This document shows, in pieces, positions 24,177-35,200 of a DNA stretch of 64,000 nt. A program made the translations under genes and the position numbers. The notes beneath the pieces are model-generated. The model was not told the DNA's origin and ran no database searches. It worked only from the letters and a program-made list of their open reading frames with translations. How positions within the stretch are numbered: the first letter of the stretch is position 1; each line of letters opens with the position of its first letter. This DNA comes from Paracyclopina nana (lineage: Eukaryota > Arthropoda > Copepoda > Cyclopoida > Cyclopettidae). The DNA is taken from positions 2,418,001-2,482,000 of the forward strand of contig JAGUCH010000005.1 of NCBI GenBank assembly GCA_019096065.1. The letters are read 5' to 3'.

Positions 24177-25335
24177 GTGCTGGAATATGAGCAAGAACTT
24201 CAATTGCAATTTTGCTATGTAAGCTGTCCCTTTTTCGGAACTCCTCAGCAATTTTGTTAATCATAGACACAATGAAAAATACCCTAGCTGTTTTAAAGGC
24301 ATCAGCTCCGGCCAGATCTAAGAAACCAGAGGCCATCAAGGCGACCATGACTAAAATATAGCCATGTTGCTGCATGAATACGAGAGTGTTATAAAGCATT
24401 GCTTGTTGGGCCGTAAGCATAGCATATCCTCCTTTTCTTCCAGCTCTGGCAATTCCCCATGAAAAGGCCATCAACCCATTGGCAATATTTGACGATCCAA
24501 AGCCGAGCAATGTCAAAGTGGAGCCAGTGAGGTTCCTGGTTCTTTGTCCTATTCTGTAAATGCCTGATCCAAGGTGGTTAAGCGTCGCTCCTGTTCCCTT
24601 GCCAAAAAGACTCAGAGTTGATCCAGTCAGGTCTCTGGTCCCTTTTCCAATCTTGTACAGTCCTGATCCAAGGTGTGTGAAAGTTGCTCCAGTCCCTCGT
24701 CCAACCAAATCCAATGTTGATCCAGCCAGATTTTTGGTCCCTTGTCCAATCTTGTACAGCCCTGATCCAAGGTGTGTGAAAGTTGCTCCTGTGCCTCGTC
24801 CAACCAAATCCAAAGTGGATCCAGCCAGATTTTTGCTCCTTCGGCCTACTGAGGTTAGTCCTGCTCCTGCCAAGGAGAGGCTTGATCCAACGCCTTGGTG
24901 AAGTTTGTAAAATCGCCCTTCATGTGAAACGGGATCTTTGGAATAATCACGAATATCTCCTCCAAGATTTCCTTCATCATTTCCCTCCTCAATTTCAAAG
25001 TCTCCGTGATCTTGAATATTAGTTGGGACAAGGTAACCATCATCGTCTTCCATCACACCACCCATTATCCTGGAGAAAAGTCCTTGAGAAAAGAACCGAT
25101 ATCTTTTTGAATCTTGTCTGAGATTATAATCTTCTGATCCGCCGACAATCATAACTGTGCAAAATATCTGTCTGAAAATGATGAAGCCAGACAGAGTTAG
25201 AATGCTTCCAATGATCAAATCATCACTTGGAGTATCCGTGATGAGCTTCTTGTATCCGGCCAAGATCATAAGACCTGCAACGCCAGCCCAAACTCGGGAT
25301 TTTGGCGAGAAAATTTCAACTATAATTTGCTTCAT
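24172..25335 (-). CDS. Unrecognised membrane protein with 33-residue tandem repeats
   Basis: This is a single 387-residue open frame without an intron, unusual here because the neighbouring large genes are split. Two hydrophobic segments lie near the N-terminus (about 14-33 and 40-66). An acidic region (about 95-135) follows, then tandem 33-residue units from about residue 169. Two units are nearly identical (NLAGSTLDLVGRGTGATFTH plus LGSGLYKIG), a third is diverged (DLTGSTLSLFGKGTG), and partial units flank both ends. The units are rich in Gly, Thr and Leu with regular Gly spacing, suggesting glycine-zipper-like or amphipathic packing. A further hydrophobic stretch (about 328-365) precedes the basic C-terminus. 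I do not recognise the family. It has no signal-peptide cleavage site that I can see. An E2F-like TTTCGCGC lies near 25370, just upstream. Confidence 0.75.
   Translation of the reverse strand: MKQIIVEIFSPKSRVWAGVAGLMILAGYKKLITDTPSDDLIIGSILTLSGFIIFRQIFCTVMIVGGSEDYNLRQDSKRYRFFSQGLFSRIMGGVMEDDDGYLVPTNIQDHGDFEIEEGNDEGNLGGDIRDYSKDPVSHEGRFYKLHQGVGSSLSLAGAGLTSVGRRSKNLAGSTLDLVGRGTGATFTHLGSGLYKIGQGTKNLAGSTLDLVGRGTGATFTHLGSGLYKIGKGTRDLTGSTLSLFGKGTGATLNHLGSGIYRIGQRTRNLTGSTLTLLGFGSSNIANGLMAFSWGIARAGRKGGYAMLTAQQAMLYNTLVFMQQHGYILVMVALMASGFLDLAGADAFKTARVFFIVSMINKIAEEFRKRDSLHSKIAIEVLAHIPAQ
24532..24828 (-). repeat. 99-bp coding tandem repeat (three full copies)
   Basis: Copies lie at 24532-24630, 24631-24729 and 24730-24828, with exact 99-bp spacing. 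The second and third differ at only a few bases and the first is more diverged. Degenerate partial copies continue on both sides. The period is a multiple of three and keeps one reading frame, so the repeat is under protein-level constraint. Confidence 0.9.
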
Positions 25336-26270
25336 GTTTCTTCACAGAAAAAATTTAACGACTCGCTATTTCGCGCAAAAAAATATTCGAACGAAAATGA
25401 TTATCTTTATAAAGGCCTTTAAAATCTTTTCTAATGAAAAATACTTTCTTTAAAAAATGTGTGCACAAATGAGGAAGATGCAGTATATGAGTGTTTCATC
25501 ACATCGGGTGTAATAAAAAAAGTTCTTGCAGTATACGGTTATATGAAGAAGTGGCTCGATAAAAAGTTAGATGAAAGGTGTAGAGCCAGAAATTGAGTTT
25601 GACGGTAGAGGAAACGCACAGCGGCTCATTTTTTCCCTTTGAAATACCTGAATAACACAAATGGTTGAAAACTTTTCAACTGGTAAACTGCTGAATGTAT
25701 AAAGCTTACGCCATACTTCTAGGCGGGCAAGATCACAAAATACCATGCATTTTTTCAATGGTGTGTTACGTTGATTAAGTGATCAAAGTAGCATCGTCAA
25801 GATCAAAGTAGCAGATAGTATAAATTACACCAGAAAAAGCTAGAGTTCGCTGAATAATTTTGAAAGAATTCTGAAGAAAGCACTCGAAAGAATGTACTAT
25901 GAACGTCGCGAAAGTGCATTTCGCGCATATTTCATCTCAATTTATGCTCGATCTGTCCCGTGGGAGGGTTTTTCGAGTGAAGAATATTGTGGCAATTGAT
26001 CACGATTTCGTGAGGCTCATTTTTTGAGTCAGCCGAGACCTCGGCCTCCTCGAGGTTGCTGGAGCCAGCTAGTTTTGAGCGCTTTTGCAGCCTCAGCCTT
26101 TCCAGTTGGTGTTGGAGGTCGTCCTCAGCAAGAAGACTTGACTAAACCGTGCTCGCGCTACTGCCTAAAGCTGCCGATCTCTCCTTATATGTTATTAGGC
26201 CAGCAGTATTCACTTGTAGCCTCACTAAAGATGACATCTGTGTGGAAATGATAAAACAACAGCAAGAAGA
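25336..26270. other. Divergent intergenic region before the NMDA receptor gene
   Basis: This stretch separates the start of the minus-strand repeat protein from the NMDA receptor ATG. A GC-richer block at about 26030-26130 may be receptor 5' UTR or promoter. An open frame there (to 26251) has no ATG start and no recognisable content. No gene is supported. Confidence 0.45.
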
Positions 26271-29200
26271 ATGAAGAATCCCGCCCTAATTCTCATGCTG
26301 CAGTTGCTGCTGGCCTCGAAAAAGCTGGTGACACAGGGACTGGATTTGAATCGAAGTTCGGGCAGCAGACAGGTAATTTTTCACCATATCTGTCATACCG
26401 AGTTTCTTCTTCGCACTTACTACTACATGGGCTTGTAAGAAAAAGCCCAGATTCCTCTGCTGCTGGCATCTCACCACACCGCACCAATTAGTGACCTGAA
26501 TGAGCACAAAAAATGCACCGCTCTACTTTGCACTCTGTGGGGTTATTATAAACTTTCCAGAGCTCGGGTAATTTTGACCCCTGATTTCAATTTATATATA
26601 AGTTGCCCGGCTAGCTCAGTTGGTAGAGCACGAGGCCTTTAACCTCGGGGTCGTTGGTTCAAGTCCATCGTTGGGTGTTTTTTTTTACACAATCAGAATG
26701 CTACTTAGCATTCATATCTTTATGTGAGAATCTCGTAAGCCCCATTTGCATGTTGTAGAAATCTTTGTTCAGAAATGGCGTTCTGTGACTTTCGAAATTA
26801 GCATAGCTGATAAGCTGTCCGAAGTTTGCTCCCAACTTTTGTCCTCTTTTTTTTTCCAGCCCTACACAAAACCTTCCTCAAATGGTGGCCAAGAAATCAA
26901 TCTAGGCTTGATCGTTCCCCATTCCACATTTAATGAAAGGGAATACACCAAAGCTGTGGGCAGGAGCCTGGGTGAGATCCAAAAATCCAAACGTGAATTG
27001 TCTGCTTTTTTCAAAACCTTCACATTCACCAAGAGCCAAGTCCACAGGATCATGATGAAGGTCAATCCCAGTCCTACAGGTATTTCCCTTTCAGCTATCT
27101 GTTATTGGTAATTGGATCAAAGGCAATAAGTTGTCTCAGGTGGTTACAACAACTCGGAAGCTTTTCTTACATGATTGCTAGGAAAAGCTCAAGCAATCTA
27201 GCTGATTTTGTGTAATTTATTCTGTCTGCATTATGTGCTGAAGGATCAAACTTCGAGCCCTGCAAGTGAGCTAGCTCTTCTATAGAAAAATTCACTTAGC
27301 GGATAATTGCTTGTTAAATATACACGCTAAGCAGCTTTTTGAAGTACCTGTTCTTCTTCTTTTTTATCGAAAAAACATCATAATAATGCTTTCTTAAATC
27401 CACGCTAAGTAAGTGAATTGAAGATGTTCTTTAGGCGTCGCGTTACCATTTTCTATGACATTTATATACATGAAGTTTAATTACTTAAGCCGTAACCTCC
27501 AAAATTGGTTGATGCTCAATGCAGTAGGTCGGGAAATATGGATACAAAAAAACTTGAGTGGATTTCCTTGTTCACGCAGTAATTTTAACTGCAGGGAGTA
27601 GCTATACTACCTACTTATATTTATTTGGTGCCAGAATGCACAGTATAGCAATGATGCATCTAGGATAAATGTATCAGGCACAGGAAGCTTTGTGATATAG
27701 TCATCACCAAGGGATTGTTTGATGTTAAGAACAATTAATTGCTTTTGGTAGATAAAGTATGCAACGCAGATGAACTGGGCTGCTCGTTTAATTTTTGGGG
27801 CTTTCTCTTTTTTGCTTGTTTGCTACATTTTACAAGGCTTTGGAGGAATGCATGACTTTTCTTTGAAAGGCATCATTGAAAATGGAGGAGCATGAAGCTG
27901 CTGGCTCTTTTCTTCGCAAATGGACTTTTCTCATCTTCTAAAGCTGGCTGCGGTGTTAAATTGCGCGAGACATTTAAATGTCAGCCAAAAATTGTTCCCT
28001 TTTCGAGACAGCTTTGCAAAACCCATGAAAATTGTCATCTTCCTTTGCTAGTTAATTTTTTGGAAAAGAAAAAACGTCGAATTTGGTTTTTAGGCCATTT
28101 TCTACAATTTAAATGTAAAAATCTTTCCAATGCAGCTTATATTAGCCATTCAAATTGTTGACTATTATGTGACATTTCTATCTTAAATAATCCTCCTTAA
28201 TAGCTAGGAAAAAAAATGCTAGTTTTTGAGAAAAAAAGCGAAAAGCGGTCGCTTGACTTTGAATATTGAACCATCAACAGAAGTATTACGATTTTGTAAA
28301 CAAATGGAGTTATGTAAACACGGCACGATTTGCCATTTTTTGGTGGTGAAAATGGAAGGATGTAAAGTTGTAGGACATGAAAAAATTGCTGACTTTTTTC
28401 GCTCAGCCTCAGACCCCATTTAAGAAGTGAGTCCCTGAAGATCAACCGAGCTTTATGTGCAGTATATGTAGTTGACAGTCATTTTTTAAAAGGCTTTTTT
28501 CGGTGCTAGGCAAATTTTTAACTTTTTTCCTGATGTCAGCACATATAATTGGAAGCTTTCAGGTGTAATTTATATTTTCCCAGCTACATGCTGTTGCACT
28601 TTTCCATCAAGCAATGTTTATTGAATGCAAAGAGCCTGCTTGGCAAACATTTCAATTTTTCAGCCTGAAATGACCTTTCACTTTTATGGCTTGCGTAAAC
28701 TACCACACAGCCCAGCAGCCATTTTCCTCAAGACTTTTACCCTCTCTTTTCTTGGAGATTTTGAATTCACTCTCCTCATGTGGAACATGGAAGGCATTGT
28801 GTGTACATAGGGCACTATAAAGGCTGCTCTCAGCCCTTTACTAAAGTAGTTGTACATGTCAGATAATGGACCCAAAAAAAGTTTTGAAAGCCTAGCTTGC
28901 AGGTAAAAAGTATTCAGCCATGGGAAACTATAAGCAATGCTGATACACACAAAAAATGGGCTCATGTGTGTCCTGTTCCAAGGGAAACTGAGAGAATTCT
29001 CCACTTGCTTAATGTATGCATTCTTGTATGACCTGGAATGCTAAGAGCAAAAATTAATGAGCTTTACAACACCCTTAGTGGCCATTAAGAGGTTCTCATT
29101 TCTCTTCTAAAAATGCTGGTTCTCGAGCTCTTTCTTTACGTATCTTGCTGGTTAGTACATAGAAGCATCCTTTTGCTACAATTGATTCAAAAAACTTGCC

Positions 29201-32200
29201 AGCAATTCTTGGTGTAGTATTTATTTACTCTCCTTTTTCCTTTGCAGAGATTCTCAACAACCTTTGTGAAGATTTTTTGTCCAAAAACGTGACCACCATT
29301 TTGTACCTGACCAACAGTGAGCTTTTTGGTCGATCAACAGCTTCTTCACAATATTTCCTTCAGTTGGCGAGCTACTTGGGCATCCCTGTGATTGCATGGA
29401 ATGCTGACAATTCAGGATTAGAGCGCAGGGTAAGTGACACCAATGCTTTTCACACTTCACACGCTTTTTTCGAAGATTGCCTTGGCTTTCATAAGCTAAT
29501 TATACGACGTGGATCACTATTATAGAAAAAATCGTGCCAGCAGCAGAAGCACTCTCGTTTTGAATACTATATGCTTTAACTCCAAATAGCACTCTAGCTT
29601 AGAAAGCCATTGACTCATAACGTTGTGCTACCACATACAGTTCGAGAGCAGCTGTAGAGCAATGGCAGCTTCGACTTAAGAACCATGTAAATGAACACAA
29701 CTCAATTGCCATGTGATGCTCATAACAAATTCATGCCAACCCAACTGTGTCTTTGGCTTTTAACAGCTTTCATAATGAGCTTTGCTATCTAAACCACAGC
29801 TTTCACCACATTGCTTCATAGCAGAAAACACATCATTATTGTATGATTTCCTGGAAATGGCCATACTTTGCAGAAACTGCCTCTTTTTGTACAGAAGCAA
29901 GGTTTTGTGACTCTGCTGCTTGGTTCTGTTCCGCTTCGCCTTGACATTTCTTTATACTACTGCTGCATAGTCAGTTAATGGACACTATTGCTACATCATT
30001 TTTCTGCCTTTTTCTTTTCCAGGATAAGGTCAGTCTGTTTTTTAGCTTAACAAAACTGTAATTATATACCAAGCTCTGTTGTACTACTACCCTACTTCTA
30101 GCTGTGTTTTTGCATTAACTAGCTGTGCCAAATTCTGCATTGACAATACACTAATATGTTTATTGGCAAGTGCAAAGTACATTTGGCTCCTCATCAAATT
30201 GGCCAGGAAGTTGAAACAAAAGCAATCACCAGAATTTGGCACATAATACATATTTATAATAATAAGTACATCTGCTTACTCTCAACTCTTCAACTTTAAA
30301 CCAGATAAAAATCAGGGGGAGGAGAGAGGCCAGAAATTTCAGGAAATAAAAGCCTGAGCATGACTTTTTAGCAAGAAAAATAATTTCTGCCTGATATCGT
30401 CTCTTTTTAAAAAAGCTATTCTGAAAACCAAAATTCATTCTTCCTCGTAATCAACAACAAAAACAATGGGGTCTGATTTATTAATTCACGTTTACCCTAT
30501 ACGTACATGTCATCCTTTCCCTTTAGCTGTATTATTTGTATTGCATCATTTCACCCCAGCACAAATGTATGTTTTTTCCATTATTATTTCAGTCACAAGC
30601 TCGGCTTCAGCTCCAATTGGCCCCGAGTTTAGAGCATCAAGTTGCTGCCATGTTGTCCATTCTGGCCAGATACAATTGGCAACAATTCTCGGTTGTCACC
30701 AGCGAAATTGCAGGACACGACGACTTTGTGCAGGCCGTCAGAGATAGGGTTGCAATAATGAAAAGCCAGGAGATTTTCAGGTAAACGCAAACTTATGATA
30801 ACATTTGCAGGCTTTTGAACCTTAATGGACCGTGCGCGCATCATCTGCTGCAAACAAACGGGAAATTTCCGAGTACAAAAGTTGGTGCATTTTCCAATTT
30901 TTCCACCCAAAGTGTGCGATGATTAATGGCATTTCTGGCAGAATTGGGAGAATGCTAACGCCTGGCTCATACACTACAAGTATGGGACGTTGTTGGTATA
31001 TCATAGCAGTATAGTTGATCAAAGTGTGCTATAGTAAATAGTTTATGCTGCGGCATTACTTAGCAAGATGAGTGCATAATTCAGTGGTATATGAGCTCGA
31101 TAAATGTTTGATTACAGCAGCTGTTTTCCTCGTGGAAAAAATGCTTTTTTTGACGCCATCATTGATGGTGTCTGTGTAATGCTGGCCCATGTATTGCGTT
31201 ACAAAAAACAACGAGGATCAAAAATAGCAGCTACATGCTTAATGTGAGTACTGAAACCAGTCATTTTGCAACTTTGCTTTTATCATAGTATTTCTGGCTG
31301 AGTGCTCCACAGATTTCATTATGTTCATATGTAATGATTCAATTATCCTGACTTGGTTATGCTCAGGCAAAAATTGGTCGTACCCATAGGGTGTTGTTAA
31401 TGCAATCACCAAGATTACTCGAAAATCCTCGCAGATTATCTAGGCTTTCGCGTTAACCAAAAAATGCCCCTTCTCCTGATCTGCATTTTCATGCTGGAAA
31501 TCTTGAAAAAAGCACCAGAGCGTATGATGCAAAGGATATGCAATTATTCAGGTACATGCTGTCCAAACTCGCAGCTGGAGCCTAATCTATTATGGGACAC
31601 TCAAGTACTACAGCATGTTTTCTGTAAGAAAGTATTTCCCCTTCTTTTTCGTCTTCAAGCTTTCGCATTCAAATGGAGGTGAAAGTCTCATCTCGTGAAG
31701 ACTTGCGCGAGCTGGAAATGTCCGAGACGAGAATTTTGCTCCTCTACTCAACGAGACACGAAGGTAACGACATAATGAAGTGGGCTGAGGAAGCTGGATT
31801 AACCGGTCATAGCTACGTCTGGATTGCAACTCAAAGTGTCATTGGTGAAAGCAAGGAAGCTCCGGCAAACTTTCCTGCAGGGATGCTTGGTTAGTTTCGC
31901 CCCGCAAAATTAAGCCGAATTAACTTTATAGTTTATGTACGTTGCAGGCGTGAGCTTTGACACTTCGTTGAATAACCTGTTTTCCCAAATATCCTCCGCA
32001 ATGATGGTGTTTGTGCATGGTGCTGAAGCATTTATAAATGAGGGCTCGATCACACCTCAATCTCTGGTGCCAAATTTGTCTTGTGACTCTGCTAGTGATC
32101 AACAAGACTCCCAAGAGACCCGATGGACCTTGGGAGAGACTTTTCACAAGTATGTATCTAGACTTGGTAGGCAAAAAGCATTTGCACTAGTTAAGCACGT

Positions 32201-35200
32201 TGATGATAGTAGTTGCTTCTACTTTATCCTCAATGTGGCTATAAATTCAGTCTTATGTCGTTAGATATTTGAGAAATGTGACCATTGCTCAGGATGATGG
32301 CAAACCAGACATTGCTTTCTCCTCTGATGGGACGCTCAAGTCTGTGGAGCTGAAAATCATGAACCTGCGCCCTGATGGAAGGTCCAATCAGGACCTGGTT
32401 TGGGAAGAGGTAAAGCTATTTATTTAAAAGCAAGGGTGATTTATGTGAAACTATTCACCCTTGAGCGAACTCCCATTTTTCCTTTCATCATGAAATGGCC
32501 TTTGTTGCTCACAGACACATTTCCCCAGAAATGCTCAGTTCATTTATTGGGTCATTGTAGATCCTAGCCAGATTCTGCAGTTAGCTGCTGTACGCTATAC
32601 ATGCAAATTCATGCTAGACACAATAACCAACATTTGGTTAAGTGGAGTCCTCGTATAGTAATGTTAGTTGTCTTGCTGCATAAAAGCCGAAATTGCAAAG
32701 TGATCCTTGATCATTTGACCCCATAGCGAGTATCATTTAAGCCTTTTTTGTTCTCTCACAAAAACAGATCGGAGTATGGCAAAGCTACCAACTTGATAAC
32801 AATGGTCTGGACATCAAAGACATAGTTTGGCCAGGGCAAAGTCACGTTCCTCCCCAAGGAGTCCCTGAGAAATTCCATCTCACAGTGGCCTTCCTCGAAG
32901 AGCCTCCGTTTGTCAACCTTGCCCCTCCAGATCCGGTTTCAGGCAGATGTAATGTTGACCGAGGTGTGCCGTGTAAAGTGCCCAAATCTATGGAATTTCC
33001 TGCCCCCGAGTGAGTTCTGCATAGAGTACCTAATAAGATCAAAGTAGAACTAGGATTGGGAATCGGCTTTTCACGTCATCTGCTCCTTTCTGCAAGTGGC
33101 TCAATTAAGTAATGCTCATGTCCAAGCACAACCGAAAAAGGCTCTGGCCTTGATCTTAATAATCGCTTATAACTCACAGCATTCTTATTATGCATTAGTG
33201 TGCATAATTTATGCGACAGGTTTAGCATAATTTCATTTGTTTTTAAACCAGTGGCCGTAATTCAAGAGAGTGCGTATTTTTTTAGGGCCCATTTTCCCTG
33301 AAATAGTCTAGTGCTGTTAATGCTCTCGAGCAAAGACTGTAAAGAATAAATCTTACGTAATGGCGGAGTGCAAATAAAAGAATTATTTACGATGCATTTA
33401 TTCCTCGAATTTATGAGTAACTCGGTTAGAGCAGGGAGCAGCAGAAAGTTTTTCTCGCATGGACTTAGTATTTCGATCCTCTTTTGTTTACTAAGAAACA
33501 CGAATTTTTCCCGTAAAAAAAGAATGCGAATCTGCCGAATCACGCTAGTGAAAAAAGACGGAGAAAAATCAAACTGGTTGCCAAGAGAGCATGTAGCAGA
33601 AGACAATCTTGGCAAATTGAAGCTTGCTCGCTGCAAACGCTCATTTATTTTGAGCCAGCTTGACCTCATCTTCATATACTTTCTCCGCTCTATTCTCTGA
33701 GTCTGCAAATGACGCCATCTCCCTGATTAGGCCCTTGTGAGATGAGGTGGCCCATTTATTCTTGAAAAATACTCCTTCATACGTATATAATTGCACCTCA
33801 TTTTTCTTTTCTAGGACAACCACACTGGGTCCCAATGCCACTGCATCAAAGCCACATGATGTCATGTGCTGTTCAGGCTTTTGCATCGATTTGCTTGCCA
33901 AATTCGCAGATGATCTCCAATTTGAATATGATCTCGTTCGAGTCGAAGATCCTAAATGGGGGGTGCTGAAGGTGAATTTTATGTGCACTCGGGTGTGTGA
34001 ATAATGTGCGAAGCTTCATTAGCCTTGATTCATGCCTAGCTGTTGTAGCTTGAGCTTCACGAGCCTTTCCTCAGCTAAGATGAAGCAAGGTCGAATTTAG
34101 CGGAATTCGGTTTCATCCAGAAATGCATTGGATCCACGTGAGGACGAGCTCACATATTTAAAGCTAATCTATCCCCTAGAATGGTAAATGGAACGGTCTC
34201 ATGGGGGAGTTGGTGGCAAAAAAATTCGACATGGTGCTCACTTCACTGAAGGTCAATGCTGAACGTGAGGCTGCAGTTGACTTCACGTCGCCGTTTCTCG
34301 AGTCAGGCACCACCATTTTGGTTGCCAAGCGAACTGGAATCATTTCTCCCACTGCCTTTCTAGGTATACATTCCACATGTGTAACTAATCCTTTACAGCC
34401 ATTCAGGGAGGGGCCATTGATGTGGTCTAGATGTTTCAAGAAAAGGGATACTTTTGGTTGGTGAAAGCTCAGGAATGACTAGCTTGGAGCTCGAGGCCAG
34501 AATTTTGCCTCGTCACAATGACAAAGGATTCTTTTTATTGGCCAGAGTGCTGCTCATTTACGGGCAAAAAATTCTCGTTTTTCCTCTTACTTAGATAGAG
34601 TTGGTTCATTGGAGAAATCAATTTTCAATTTGGTTCATGCTTGCAGAAAAAGTGGGGAAACTTTTCATTCCTGGCTACAGCTTCTATTTGGCACACGAAC
34701 ACTAGCAGAGGAAAAGTCTCGCACATACTTTCGAGAGGCTAGCTGCACTCTTGTTTTTAATGCCTTTGTGAGAGTTTTCCATTTTTAGCTAATTATAATG
34801 CCTTCAAAAATAGCTAATGATCTTTATGGCGTCTTTTGTTTTCCATTCGTTAACGAGATAATTATGTGTCTGAGGTCTTAAAGCCACACAAATGGAAGCT
34901 ATATTCATTTTTGCTGCTTTCCAATCTCAAGTTGAAAAGAAAGATGGCCGACGTGCCCCCAAAGGATTCTTTCTTCTGTCTTCTTGCAAACAATATTCTC
35001 TTGTGGAATGTTTCACATCAAAAACGATAAAGTTAGAGGCCAATTGTGCCCCACTATTGCAGAGCAAAAAATGGCCCGAAACAGATTAACTTGAAGTCAA
35101 ACTACAGCTATTTTTTCTGATTCCATCATGACTGATTAATTGCAGCCCTTTTTGTTAATAGCTTTTGTGAGCTATAAAGTGTGAGAGAACTACATAAAAA

